DNA of 46,622 nucleotides from Candidatus Elulimicrobium sp. (GTDB taxonomy: Bacteria > Patescibacteriota > Minisyncoccia > Phycocordibacterales > UBA918), in contig DYNY01000007.1 of assembly GCA_020720815.1 (NCBI GenBank), forward strand, positions 1 to 46,622, given 5' to 3'. Every line of letters starts with the position of its first letter. Within the stretch, counting starts at the first letter, position 1. The translations under genes were made by a program, and so were the position numbers. Positions 1-9,952 of this stretch are shown one piece after another. The notes under the pieces were generated by a model. That model had not been told where the DNA came from. It saw only the letters and a list, made by a program, of their open reading frames with translations, and did no database searches.

Positions 1-827
1 TGTCCACCTGCTACGACACCGCCGGCTATAGGACCCGCCGCTACGGCGGCTCCTACTGATAACAAGTTAGGAATTGCTCCGCTTAAGAAATCGTAAGCGT
101 ACTGCTCCATAGGGCTATCGCCTTTAACGGGTTCAGGAGTAAGTGCTGGTATATTTTTTAACTCGTCTAAAAGCCCGCCGTCTTTACCAACTAAAAGATG
201 ATTAGCGAACTGTAGCATAGTTACCGCTGGATTAGCGGGTAGTAAATCGCCATCCTCTGTACGTTTTCCAACAAACTCTAGCATAGCTTTTTCTAAATCT
301 AAAAAAGTTCTAGCTGTAGCTTTGGAGCCCTCGTAAGCAAAAGCTTTTCCGGCTTTAGCGTACCAAGAGGAGTTATCTTTTATAGCTATCTCCATATTAA
401 CTAAAGTATCTACGTCGTTTCTGTTTAAAGCCAATTTAGCTGGATCACTAAGATACTTAGCTGTTACCGGAGTCACATAGTTATTAACATTATCTTTAGC
501 GAATATCTTTTTAGCTATGTCGTCTGTTTCTTTAAATTTAAGGTACTCATCTTTATTGCTGACTAGAATATCAAAAGGTATATTCTTATCGTTAGATATT
601 GTATGTAACTTAGCCGCTGTGTTAGGATCAACCTCTTTATACGAGTCTACAGCCCAAGGGAGTTTAGTCTCATCTACTGCTATCCTAGGTTGTTCGATTA
701 TTGGAGCTTCCTGTGGTTCTGAAATTACAGGCTCAAAGCCTTGTGTAAGATTAGCAAAAAGGCTATCTTCTTTTTGCTCGACAGGTAACGCTTCGTATCC
801 GCCGGTTAAATTATCAAATCCAGCCAT
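1..827 (-). CDS. N-terminal part (~275 aa) of giant internal virion/ejection protein; continues in frame across the circular junction into 41403..46605
   Basis: ATG at 825-827 (minus) with SD GGGAGAT upstream; open without stop to base 1 (MAGFDNLTGGYEALPVEQKEDS...VVAGGQ). When the 17-bp overlap is merged it is in frame with the ORF ending at 41403. Absent from the ORF track because it runs off the edge. Confidence 0.85.
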   Translation of the reverse strand, partial: MAGFDNLTGGYEALPVEQKEDSLFANLTQGFEPVISEPQEAPIIEQPRIAVDETKLPWAVDSYKEVDPNTAAKLHTISNDKNIPFDILVSNKDEYLKFKETDDIAKKIFAKDNVNNYVTPVTAKYLSDPAKLALNRNDVDTLVNMEIAIKDNSSWYAKAGKAFAYEGSKATARTFLDLEKAMLEFVGKRTEDGDLLPANPAVTMLQFANHLLVGKDGGLLDELKNIPALTPEPVKGDSPMEQYAYDFLSGAIPNLLSVGAAVAAGPIAGGVVAGG

Positions 828-829
828 AT

Positions 830-2587
830 TTATCTCCCTTTTATCAGTCTACCTTTCCAAACTTCAAGCCCTGTCAAAGGGTCGTATACGTGTCTAATAC
901 CTCTATCGTCGTCTTTAAAATAGTAGTTAGACTCAGGATCCAATACCGCCCCCTCGTCTTCTAGTCTAGCCGGGATATTCTTAGGGTTGGATAAAAACTC
1001 AGTCTGGTTTTCTTTGCCCTCGTAAGGTAACTGAAACTTATATATGTTGTCGAAATATCTGGAGCCATAAACGGGCTTCAGCATATCGTCTATTATCTCT
1101 TGTCTAGCTTTCTGGTCTTTTCTTTTTTCTAACGGAAGTATCTCTAGCCTCTGTTTATACTCTGCATAAAATTGTCCTAATAACTTTCTTCCAGCCTCTT
1201 TTTCTGTATTAAAATCAGAGCTTTTTCCTATGGATAACTTAGCTTGTTGGTAAGAAGTCATAACTTGCATAGCGTTGCCGTCTTTCTTATCTCTATCGGC
1301 TATAAAATCTATTAGTTTCCTAGAGGTACTTTCCTTAAAATTCTTAGCATATTTTTTAGCAAACTCACTAGCCGTAGGTTCTAATTCTCCGCTTACTATC
1401 TGAGCGTACAAAGCCATATCATCAGCCTTTTTACTCCCAGAAGTTTTGTTTTCGAATAGGTTTTTAATAGTAGCGTTTTCACTAGCTGAAAATAATGGAT
1501 TATATCTAGGACGATATGTAGGATCAGATAATGTTTTGTACACTTCTGAATTAAACATATCCTCTACTATTTTATCTTTTAAAGCTTCTTTAACTTTCCA
1601 GCCGTTTATTACTTCGCTTTTGGTAGCTTTGTATAGCTCTTCGTCCCCATCTTTCTCGTATTGTGCGTCTACTAAAGCTAATTGTTTTTCTACCGGTAAA
1701 CCGGACTCATTAAGCTTGTTAGCTGTAACTACAGACATCTCTTCTGTAGCCGCCTTACTTAACTGCGTTTTAAGCTTATCTACAACCTTTGTGTCGATAT
1801 ACTTAGCATTAGCATTAAGATAACTTAAAGCGTCCGTAGGAGAGCTATTAGAGAGATCCTGAACTATACTAGTATGTAAGTTAGTAAGGGTATCTTTTAC
1901 TACTGCGTCTACTTGGGCTTTATCCGCGCCTTTCATTAACTGTCTTGTGTTAGCATCTATAGCCGCTGAAGCTGTAGCTATAGCGTCTTTTCCGTTCTTA
2001 AATATAACGCTTCCAGTTTCTCTAAAAGCAACCATATCCTGACGATAAACGTTTACAGCGTTATCTATAAAAGCTTGGTTGCTGTTAGCCAAAGCCAGTT
2101 TATCTTCTTTGTCTATATTTCTAGTCTGGAGGTCGTACATCTGTTCTACGTGGTTAGTTATATCCGCAGAAAAACCTACGTTGAAAGCTTCTTTTGTAGC
2201 GGAACTAGCCCCGCTTTCGTCTAGTTGTTTTAAATATTTATCTCGTATCGCTATAGTTAATTCGGAAGCCTGTTTACCGACCATTCTACTCTCTGGGCCT
2301 GTCTTATTTTTAAGAGGGCTTAAATCTTCGTTAAGCTCTAATATAGCCGCAGTATGGGCATTGGTAGCATCGGTCTTATCTATTTTAGATAAAAGATTAG
2401 CCCCCATTTCTGTTACGGTACTTCCTACGTTAGAAAGGCTACTCCCGAAATTAGAAAGATCCTTAGCCCGTTGTGCTCCGAACAAATCCGAAGACACCTG
2501 AGCTTTTTGCGAAGGGCTGCTCGGTACATTACTTGTTAATAAAGGCCCTGAAGTAGCTACCTGTCCCGGTGTATATCTTTTTCCCAT
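830..2587 (-). CDS. Putative internal virion protein, coiled-coil rich, 585 aa
   Basis: Long ORF between the gp14-like and gp16-like genes; alpha-helical composition; gp15-like position. Confidence 0.6.
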   Translation of the reverse strand: MGKRYTPGQVATSGPLLTSNVPSSPSQKAQVSSDLFGAQRAKDLSNFGSSLSNVGSTVTEMGANLLSKIDKTDATNAHTAAILELNEDLSPLKNKTGPESRMVGKQASELTIAIRDKYLKQLDESGASSATKEAFNVGFSADITNHVEQMYDLQTRNIDKEDKLALANSNQAFIDNAVNVYRQDMVAFRETGSVIFKNGKDAIATASAAIDANTRQLMKGADKAQVDAVVKDTLTNLHTSIVQDLSNSSPTDALSYLNANAKYIDTKVVDKLKTQLSKAATEEMSVVTANKLNESGLPVEKQLALVDAQYEKDGDEELYKATKSEVINGWKVKEALKDKIVEDMFNSEVYKTLSDPTYRPRYNPLFSASENATIKNLFENKTSGSKKADDMALYAQIVSGELEPTASEFAKKYAKNFKESTSRKLIDFIADRDKKDGNAMQVMTSYQQAKLSIGKSSDFNTEKEAGRKLLGQFYAEYKQRLEILPLEKRKDQKARQEIIDDMLKPVYGSRYFDNIYKFQLPYEGKENQTEFLSNPKNIPARLEDEGAVLDPESNYYFKDDDRGIRHVYDPLTGLEVWKGRLIKGR

Positions 2588-2602
2588 AATACTATATCTC
2601 CG

Positions 2603-3193
2603 TTACCAGTTTATTTTAGAAGCGGTTAAGGCCATATTGCTAGTTCCATCGAGTACGGTTCCTAGAACCGGAAGAGTAGAACTAGTTCTGTTAGCTCTAA
2701 GCATATTAGAGTTAGTAGTGTAATCAGCAGCCATATCTCTGTACTTCTTAGCGTCTCTACGAGTAGCTGTGGCTTGTCTATTGATACCTTCGGCTTGTTT
2801 AGCCGCGTTGTATCGTATAGTCATAGCATCCTCTTCGCCGTGCTTAAGGGTATCTAAAGCTACCATCTTATAAGATCCTTCTCCAGCCACCGCTCCTGAA
2901 TTTCCAGCATAAGCGTTTTGGGAGCCCATAAGAACATTAACTTTACTTCTAAATATTTTCTCTTCTTTTGCCCCAGTTTTTATAGCTTCGTCAGCTTGCC
3001 CGGAAAGATAATCTGCTTGCTCGTCTAAATAACCTGCCTGCTCTCTAGCATAGCCAGCATTTTTTAAAGCGACTTGGGCGTTATATTCGTTGGTATTGTT
3101 TTGGGCTTCGGTGGCTTTATGTAGACCATAAGCTTTAACTCCGGTTCCTACTGCGCTTACTGCTAATCCTGCTACCGCTACGGCTGTTGGCAT
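2603..3193 (-). CDS. Putative internal core protein (T7 gp14-like)
   Basis: 196 aa; hydrophobic N-terminus (VAVAGLAVSAVGTGVKAYG) then Ala/Gln-rich helices; synteny. Confidence 0.6.
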   Translation of the reverse strand: MPTAVAVAGLAVSAVGTGVKAYGLHKATEAQNNTNEYNAQVALKNAGYAREQAGYLDEQADYLSGQADEAIKTGAKEEKIFRSKVNVLMGSQNAYAGNSGAVAGEGSYKMVALDTLKHGEEDAMTIRYNAAKQAEGINRQATATRRDAKKYRDMAADYTTNSNMLRANRTSSTLPVLGTVLDGTSNMALTASKINW

Positions 3194-3196
3194 ATC

Positions 3197-3676
3197 CTAA
3201 CCCTCCATAGTGAATTTAAAGAATTTATTCCCATTCACTATTGTACTATCTTTGTCTATTATAAACCCGCATCTCTTAAGCCATCGTATAGATATATCGT
3301 TGTCTATACCTACATAATTTAGCAGAAGCGGAAACTCTTTCGACATAAGTCTAACATATTGTTTACTATATTTCACGATTGTTTTAGGGAAGTCTTTTAT
3401 CTTTAACTTTGTAACCATCCATGGATGCCCCATGTATTTAAAACGTATCTCTTCCCCGTGGCCTTCGCCTACGCCAAATACAGCCATAAGTTCGTCGTCT
3501 ATAAATACTGCTTTTTTAAAAGGAGAGTTTTGTATACAAAGTTCGAAACCCTCTTCCATAGAAAGTCCGGAGAAGTTAAAAGTCTCCTCTATATCTTTAG
3601 CTTTTATGAAGGGTACTATTTCTTTTGTGTTTTCGTAAGTAGCGTCTTCTATTCTAATAGTTGTCATAATCCACAC
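3197..3676 (-). CDS. GNAT-like Gp13-family (internal virion protein A-like) protein
   Basis: 159 aa acetyltransferase-like pattern (AVFIDDELMAVFGVG...SIRWLKRCGFII); located between tail tubular B and core genes as in T7-like phages. Confidence 0.6.
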   Translation of the reverse strand: MWIMTTIRIEDATYENTKEIVPFIKAKDIEETFNFSGLSMEEGFELCIQNSPFKKAVFIDDELMAVFGVGEGHGEEIRFKYMGHPWMVTKLKIKDFPKTIVKYSKQYVRLMSKEFPLLLNYVGIDNDISIRWLKRCGFIIDKDSTIVNGNKFFKFTMEG

Positions 3677-6314
3677 TCACAACCATACCGTCTATTGTAA
3701 GGGGGAGAGGATCGACTACTTTAGCGTAAATTCTTCCGGTGCCGTCAGCACTAGCTTCGATAAGAGCCTCTTTTACCCCGGTAAATAACTGAACAGGGTT
3801 TTCTTGGTCGTCCTCTGATCTTACTATTACTTCTGAATTAGCTCTATCTGAAGAGGGGCCGAGTATGACTTGTCTAGTGTTTCTTAATTGTAGCTCTACT
3901 TTAGGGATGCTTCTTACTTTGGCTTTTAAAGGCCCTGTCTGAAGCTGTGTATCGAAATCTAAAGTTTCTACTTCGCAGAAATAGCCTAGACCTACGTGTA
4001 TTCTTGAAGCTCTAAAAGGTAAAGTTACCGAGCCTGAATTTACTGTCTTGTTTCTAACTACATACCCGTCGGCTAGTATAGCTACTTCCTTTCCTTCGAG
4101 ATGGTCTAGCCCGCTTAAAGTTAAAACAGCCTTTCTTACCACGCCGCCTGAAAGATAAGCAGTCATATTAGCACCGTCTATATAATCGCCGTTCTTATCT
4201 TTTATTTTGAAAGTATCTTCTGTCGTATCAGATACAAAACATCTAGTATTGTTAAGTTCTATAGTTCCAAACTCTAACTCGTTAGAAATATCGTATGATA
4301 ATACAAACTCGTCTAAATCTATTGTGTCGCCATCGGATAGCCCGTGATCGTTAGCGGTTACTGTTATTTCTACGTCTAAATCTACATCGGTTATAGATAT
4401 AGGATTATCCCAAGATAAGCCACAATCCACAAAGTAAGCGTTCCTAATGCTGAACTCGCCTACAGAGTTTTCTGGGAGTCTTGGTTTAACTAGCTCGATG
4501 TATCTAACATAAGCTCCGTCTATTAGCCTCTTAACTATAGCGTAAACGTTATCAACCCCGGGGCCTTCTGCTAAAGACATAACTTGCTCGTAGAAGCCTT
4601 GAGTGTCGTGTTGGTGCCAGCCCCAAACTTGTTGTTCTTTATCGTAAGTCATAGCAACCATAGAGCCGTCGTCTAAAACGCACCATACTATTGAGTCTGG
4701 CGATTTCTGATAGCACCATGAAACTATGTTTCTGCCATCAAATAAGTGGTTAGCAAATAAAGATAAATCAGTTCCTTTGTAGCCGTCTATATCGAAACTA
4801 TAAGCGTAGTCTCTAACTTTACGACCGGAGCCGTCTATGAACATAACAGCGTTTCCAATTTTGAGAGGAGCCACTTTTGAAGAGCCCCATCCGCTTTGCG
4901 GCTTAATCTTTACGTTGCTAGGTGTAACGTAATCAGCACCAGTTCCGGGCGATAAAAAATACTCGCTGTCGGAAGTCCCTATCATTAAATATTGGCCTAA
5001 CCCAATACCCCATAGTATTTCTTTCATTTCGTTAGAATAAATCGTAAACTCAAAAGCGTCGTCGTCCTGTATTACAGCGGATATACCGTGGCACTCGTAG
5101 TCGCCAGAACGAGATCCGAATACTGTTTGCGGCTGGTCGTCCGTTCTAAATAGGATTAATCTCTGCTCATAAAATGAGCAAGCTCCGGGATAATTTCCGG
5201 TTGAACTAAACGTATTACCCGCTTCTGGGGCCACTACATCTTTACTTATAATATTAACCGTAGCACCTTCAGTAAATGAAGTTATGTCTACGCCAGCAGG
5301 AGTTTTAGACGCTACCGTGCCAGCTCCGTAATAAATACCAGAACCTTTATTCTCTTCTCTGTATACGAAATAATGTATTATACGTGCTTTATCTTCCGCC
5401 GATAACGCGCCAAACCATGCCGTCCAGTTAATCGTCTGGCTTGCTCCGCACTCTACCGGGTTGGATCGGAAAGAATATCGGTATTGGTCGTCTATAGCTA
5501 CTACTACATAGTTGTATGTTGTCCCACCGCTACTGGCTATCGTTGGTGTAGGAACAGAAGACAAAAAAGTTAAATCAGTTAAAGTCCATACATCGTGATC
5601 TGTTCTAGTTAGTTTAGCCATCTTATGGAGAGGATGGCATAAATATACAACGTCGGCGGTCTGAGCGAATTTAATATCTGCTAGTTCGTCCTCGTCGTAA
5701 GTCGTTACTATTTCATAAATATTAGATGATTCTAAATAACCTACTGCTTTAGTATCAGGATCAACGCTATCGGTTAGCCTAACGTATATAGTGCTGTAGC
5801 CTAAAGCATCGTTATCGCCGTAAGCGAACTGGCCTGCGGTTAAAGCACCAAGTGTTCCTCTTGTTAGGGGCTTGTTAGCTCCGCCAACGTCTTCGAATAC
5901 ATAAATAGGATCAGGTCTATTAGGGTTTCCGCCAGCGGCTAGTTCTAATCTATACTCGCTAGAAGCCCCGTGTTGTGTCCACTTATAAGCAGCAGTTCGT
6001 ATATCGAAACCGTGTCCAGCAGAATTAACTACTAACTCGCCGTCTTTATACACTCGGATATAGTTTTCCCCGAACTCAAGCACGTAAGCTTGTAATACTG
6101 AGAACTGAAACGGAATAAGTCTTGTTTTCTTAGTTGAGTCTTTTACTTCGTTAATAAATTGAGTTCCGCCACGATTAGAAAGCCCGCCTTGTATGTACGG
6201 AAACATATTTCTCATCTTTCTAACGGCTGTGTTATATTTTTGTAGATCGCTTCTCGAGTGAAGAGAGGGCGACCATATACCGCCCGTAAACGATAATTGA
6301 GGTAACTTAATCAC
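3654..6314 (-). CDS. Tail tubular protein B-like (nozzle) protein
   Basis: 886 aa; N-terminus LSFTGGIWSPSLHSRSDLQKYNTAVRKMRNMFPYIQGGLSNRGGTQFI is typical of gp12-like podoviral tail proteins. Confidence 0.8.
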   Translation of the reverse strand: MIKLPQLSFTGGIWSPSLHSRSDLQKYNTAVRKMRNMFPYIQGGLSNRGGTQFINEVKDSTKKTRLIPFQFSVLQAYVLEFGENYIRVYKDGELVVNSAGHGFDIRTAAYKWTQHGASSEYRLELAAGGNPNRPDPIYVFEDVGGANKPLTRGTLGALTAGQFAYGDNDALGYSTIYVRLTDSVDPDTKAVGYLESSNIYEIVTTYDEDELADIKFAQTADVVYLCHPLHKMAKLTRTDHDVWTLTDLTFLSSVPTPTIASSGGTTYNYVVVAIDDQYRYSFRSNPVECGASQTINWTAWFGALSAEDKARIIHYFVYREENKGSGIYYGAGTVASKTPAGVDITSFTEGATVNIISKDVVAPEAGNTFSSTGNYPGACSFYEQRLILFRTDDQPQTVFGSRSGDYECHGISAVIQDDDAFEFTIYSNEMKEILWGIGLGQYLMIGTSDSEYFLSPGTGADYVTPSNVKIKPQSGWGSSKVAPLKIGNAVMFIDGSGRKVRDYAYSFDIDGYKGTDLSLFANHLFDGRNIVSWCYQKSPDSIVWCVLDDGSMVAMTYDKEQQVWGWHQHDTQGFYEQVMSLAEGPGVDNVYAIVKRLIDGAYVRYIELVKPRLPENSVGEFSIRNAYFVDCGLSWDNPISITDVDLDVEITVTANDHGLSDGDTIDLDEFVLSYDISNELEFGTIELNNTRCFVSDTTEDTFKIKDKNGDYIDGANMTAYLSGGVVRKAVLTLSGLDHLEGKEVAILADGYVVRNKTVNSGSVTLPFRASRIHVGLGYFCEVETLDFDTQLQTGPLKAKVRSIPKVELQLRNTRQVILGPSSDRANSEVIVRSEDDQENPVQLFTGVKEALIEASADGTGRIYAKVVDPLPLTIDGMVVSVDYDNY

Positions 6315-6931
6315 TATCTTGCTCCTAGTATAGAACTGTAACTTGGTAAGTTCTCGTTGCTCCTAGTTGCGTCGGTTATAGACGCGTGGGCTATGGTTCT
6401 CATAAATAAAGTATACATAGCGTTTTGTAAATCCGCTTTTCTAGTAAGAGACATAGCAATATCGGAAGCTAGTTTAAAAACTACAGCTTCTCTAAAAGAG
6501 GCGCTAAATCTACCGGGCTCGGTTACTTTGCCGGTATAGATAAGTTCAGCATCCTCTTGGTTTGTTAAAATTAATGTTCTGTCCAATGCGTCGTTAGACA
6601 AAGTTTCAAACTTTATCATCTCCGCATTAACTGGAGCGAAGTTGTTATTTGCTGCGTTAGCAGGATCATAAATACTTCTAGGAATTAAACAATCTGAAGG
6701 TACTTGGTAAGCATAAGTCCAGCCGGAATAAGTTTCTACGACTAAACCTAATAATTTTCTTTTTCTAGCGAACGTCCAGTCAAAAGCTTCTAAGGTAAAG
6801 TCTCTTGCTAAAGAGTATGCTGCTGCGCACTCTCTTTCTTCTTTAGAAACGGGATTTACTATACTAGTAAGTTTACTATACAGTCCTAGCCTAGACATAG
6901 CTTGGTTGCAAATTTCTATCTCACTAGCCAT
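6314..6931 (-). CDS. Tail tubular protein A-like (adaptor) protein
   Basis: 205 aa; MASEIEICNQAMSRLG... pattern typical of gp11-like adaptors; overlaps the TtpB start. Confidence 0.75.
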   Translation of the reverse strand: MASEIEICNQAMSRLGLYSKLTSIVNPVSKEERECAAAYSLARDFTLEAFDWTFARKRKLLGLVVETYSGWTYAYQVPSDCLIPRSIYDPANAANNNFAPVNAEMIKFETLSNDALDRTLILTNQEDAELIYTGKVTEPGRFSASFREAVVFKLASDIAMSLTRKADLQNAMYTLFMRTIAHASITDATRSNENLPSYSSILGAR

Positions 6932-6942
6932 AAAAACCCCTT

Positions 6943-6975
6943 TAAAAATCAGGAGGGCTTTTACCCCCTCCTGAT
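6943..6975 (-). terminator. Intrinsic terminator between capsid-region and tail genes
   Basis: Minus-strand ATCAGGAGGG-GGTAAAAG-CCCTCCTGATTTTT: perfect 10-bp stem, 8-nt loop, T5 tract. Confidence 0.8.
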
Positions 6976-6976
6976 A

Positions 6977-7312
6977 TTATTTAGAACTTTGTTTATCTTT
7001 TCCAGCGTTAAGGTCTTCAAAGGGATCGTCTTCCTCTTTCGTAAAAGAAGGATACTCTGCGTCTTTGTGGCCTAAAGCTCTTCTAGCTCTTACTTGGTCT
7101 TCAGAATACTGCCTATCTTTGGGTTTCTTACTCATCTCGAAGAAAGTAGTAGCGTCGTCTCCGACGATAGCTCTCTTAGGAGCAGTTAAGCCTTTTCCTT
7201 TCGCCTTAAACTCAGAAGGGATAGGTTTGCTTGTATCTCCTATATATTCTTCACCGACTTTGTACAGCTTTCCGCCACGATAGCATTTCTTAGTACAAAT
7301 ATAATCAGACAT
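6977..7312 (-). CDS. Small Cys-motif protein (MSDYICTKKCYRGGKLYKVGEEY)
   Basis: 111 aa ORF; N-terminal CxxxC/GxxYKVGE motif also present at the C-terminus of the 10664..12421 product. Confidence 0.75.
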   Translation of the reverse strand: MSDYICTKKCYRGGKLYKVGEEYIGDTSKPIPSEFKAKGKGLTAPKRAIVGDDATTFFEMSKKPKDRQYSEDQVRARRALGHKDAEYPSFTKEEDDPFEDLNAGKDKQSSK

Positions 7313-7321
7313 AGACTCTCC

Positions 7322-7762
7322 TTACACGCCTTGTACGTTAGCTGACTGACCGTCGAGCGCTAAATAAGCGGAGATCTTTCCTGTCGAAGGATTAGATCCC
7401 CCTACGGTGTAAGCAAGGTCGCAATAACGAAGCATACCAAGAGGTAAATCTTGGTCTATCAAGAATTTGCCAGCGATTAAATCAGCGGCAAGAATAACTC
7501 TTGAAAACTTAGTAACTACTGTTCCGTTTAAGGAAGAGTTAGCTGTAGTTCCTGTTTTTGTAGCTGAAGTTCTTAAAGCAATAGTTAAGTTAGTTAAAGC
7601 GTCGAAAGCTTCTGTAGACTGAACAACAAGTTTAATTTTTCCTTTGCTATTGTAAGGCTGAACTTTGCTATCCACCGCGCCTAAGTCTACAAGGTTGGTA
7701 GAAGTTGCGCTCTCTACTATCGCTTGGTCTTCACTGAACACATTTTCGTAATCTAAAATCAT
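7322..7762 (-). CDS. Capsid cement/decoration protein, Bordetella phage BPP-1 Bbp16-like
   Basis: MILDYENVFSEDQAIVESATSTNLVDLGAVD...; recalled resemblance to the Bbp16 family; directly downstream of capsid gene. Confidence 0.6.
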   Translation of the reverse strand: MILDYENVFSEDQAIVESATSTNLVDLGAVDSKVQPYNSKGKIKLVVQSTEAFDALTNLTIALRTSATKTGTTANSSLNGTVVTKFSRVILAADLIAGKFLIDQDLPLGMLRYCDLAYTVGGSNPSTGKISAYLALDGQSANVQGV

Positions 7763-7787
7763 AAGATATCCCTCCTATCAAATTTGT

Positions 7788-7815
7788 TAAGGAGCCTCGG
7801 TTAAGAGGCCCCTTA
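7788..7815 (-). terminator. Hairpin after capsid gene (weak terminator or RNA-processing stem)
   Basis: Minus-strand TAAGGGGCCTC-TTAACC-GAGGCTCCTTA, 11-bp stem with one G.U; no good T-tract. Confidence 0.45.
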
Positions 7816-7823
7816 GGTTAAAG

Positions 7824-8867
7824 TTATATAACTCTGTCCTCAGAATTTAAAATTGCATCGCAACGTTTTACAGGGATTTCGTCGAAAGTAACTACTTTCT
7901 TGCCCGCAATATCTTGCATAAGAATATTAACGTTGGTTGAATTTTTAATCTGTCGTCTCATCCAAGTTCTGATTGTCTTATTGCAATAGATAACTGGAGT
8001 TCCTTTTCCAAGAGAAGGAACAAGCTCTATAGCTTGAATAAGAAGATCAGCAAGATCTGGGCCTGCATCGTATACAGCGTCGCTAGCCATTAGGTTAACG
8101 ATTCCGCCTCTTTTTGTAAGAGTGTTTATATCGATGTTAGAGATACGTACAACATATCTCCAGTCTCTTAAGCAAAGCCCAAGATCCCAACTGTAGTGAG
8201 AAATGTAACCTTGGTATCTATCACCATTTGGGTCAAGTAATGGATCACCTTCAGCTTTGTTTTGGGTTAAGTCAGCAGATTTAAGTCCAGCTTGGTATCC
8301 TTTTGGGAAAATACCATGAACTGTACTTGCGCCCCAACATACTAACCAAATAGATGTTAAGTCAGACCCGGTTCCGCCAGCATCAATAATGTTCTCGCCG
8401 TTTTCAGCACTAGAATCATTATAACGAGGTGCTAGGCCTAAAAACTTTTTAGGTTCTAACTGTGTATTGCCATAAAACAATACAGAAGCCATTTCCTGGT
8501 TCATAGCTTCGATAAACGCTACATCTTCAGAAAGTCTGAAAGCTGCTGTGTTTCCGTTTAGATCTGCTAGTTTTTTGTCAACTTGTGCGTAAGCAGCAAG
8601 CATACCGCAAGTATCTGTTACTTGTACTGTTCGTGATTTACTTTGTGGAACACCGTAGTTCAACATTCTCCATGCGACTTCTGGTAATCCGGTTCTAACT
8701 GTGGTTATATGTCCGGTAGGGGTGTTTCCCTCTACGAACAACATATCCGCAATTACTTCATTTGTTTGGTTTAGTATTTCTACTATGTTAGCAACTTTGC
8801 CATTTGGGTCTAATCTTGCAGCCCAATCAGCTAGAGTTAAAGCTAACGCTCCTAATACAACAGCCAT
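7824..8867 (-). CDS. Major capsid protein
   Basis: 347 aa; sequence style of BPP-1-like capsid proteins (LPEVAWRMLNYGVPQSKSRTVQVTDTCGMLAAYAQVDKKLADLNGN); follows scaffold gene. Confidence 0.75.
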   Translation of the reverse strand: MAVVLGALALTLADWAARLDPNGKVANIVEILNQTNEVIADMLFVEGNTPTGHITTVRTGLPEVAWRMLNYGVPQSKSRTVQVTDTCGMLAAYAQVDKKLADLNGNTAAFRLSEDVAFIEAMNQEMASVLFYGNTQLEPKKFLGLAPRYNDSSAENGENIIDAGGTGSDLTSIWLVCWGASTVHGIFPKGYQAGLKSADLTQNKAEGDPLLDPNGDRYQGYISHYSWDLGLCLRDWRYVVRISNIDINTLTKRGGIVNLMASDAVYDAGPDLADLLIQAIELVPSLGKGTPVIYCNKTIRTWMRRQIKNSTNVNILMQDIAGKKVVTFDEIPVKRCDAILNSEDRVI

Positions 8868-8915
8868 AATTCTTCCTCCTTTTTTATTCTAATCGTCTTC
8901 GACGACTAGTTATCG

Positions 8916-9641
8916 TTACCTACCACTCGGAAGGTCTGGATAAAAATTCGATTCCATAGTTCTTGCTAGAGCCACTGGAGATCCACCTTCAACTAATTTG
9001 CCCTCGCCCATAGATTTCGCTATCTCTGCTAGAAACTTAAACATAGCAGGATGATTGCTCGATCCTGTAGCAAATAATTGTCGGAGAGTCTTGCCATCTT
9101 CTCCCATATTTTCTGTAAAATGCCTTAAAGTCCAGTTAGCTCTTTCGACGGTTTCTTTTAGCTTCTGCCCGCCGTACTCTTTATCAGCCGCAAGTTGAGA
9201 GTGCCATTCTTGTTTTAACTTGGTAAAGTTCTCTTCCTCTTGTGCTTGATAAGCTTTTGTAAGAGCCTCTTGGTTCTTTGCAAGCATTTCATTTCCTAGG
9301 TCTACAATCTTCTGGGCTGACTCTTGAGGTAAACCTAACTCTTTAGCCGTTTCTTTGTATTTGGCTATTAGTTCAGCATCAGGTGTAGCGCCTTCAGGAA
9401 ACTTAAAATCTGTGTATTCAATAACTACTTTATCAGCTTTACCCGCGCCTTCGGCTGCAGTTACGCCTTCTTTAGCTGTCTTAGACGCATCGCTGCCGTC
9501 TAAAACTATCGTGTCTGCTTTCACGCCTGTATCTGTAGCAGGTGGAGTATTTGCGGTGCTTCCGGTATCTCCTCCATCTAAAACGATTGGCAGTGTGACA
9601 GTTCCTTCCGGTTCGTGAAACGTAAAAATTCCTCTTAACAT
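8916..9641 (-). CDS. Scaffold-like protein
   Basis: 241 aa acidic, Ala/Glu/Lys-rich helical protein immediately upstream of capsid gene. Confidence 0.6.
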   Translation of the reverse strand: MLRGIFTFHEPEGTVTLPIVLDGGDTGSTANTPPATDTGVKADTIVLDGSDASKTAKEGVTAAEGAGKADKVVIEYTDFKFPEGATPDAELIAKYKETAKELGLPQESAQKIVDLGNEMLAKNQEALTKAYQAQEEENFTKLKQEWHSQLAADKEYGGQKLKETVERANWTLRHFTENMGEDGKTLRQLFATGSSNHPAMFKFLAEIAKSMGEGKLVEGGSPVALARTMESNFYPDLPSGR

Positions 9642-9952
9642 AATCTCCCCCTCTCCTGTTTAATTCTAAGCGCTACATCCAAAAATTTGAATGGATCCGC
9701 TTCTATAACCACATCTAACACGTTAGCTAGGACAAAGTCCCGTTGCCCTTCTTTATAGCTAGTAACCCCATTGTTGGTAAATGCTGAAGCAAAGATATGT
9801 CCTTTATCCATAAGTCTTGAAACAAATCTCAATCCTTCTGGACGAGACAATATGTACTTCATATCCGCAACCTCTTCGTTGCGTAGTCTTTCCTCTTCGG
9901 TTAAGACTATCTGGCTTTCCTCTTCGGTAATAATTGTTGAAGCGTCTTTCAT
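9635..9952 (-). CDS. Conserved phage hypothetical, 105 aa
   Basis: ORF overlapping both neighbours by a few nt. Confidence 0.65.
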   Translation of the reverse strand: MKDASTIITEEESQIVLTEEERLRNEEVADMKYILSRPEGLRFVSRLMDKGHIFASAFTNNGVTSYKEGQRDFVLANVLDVVIEADPFKFLDVALRIKQERGRLC

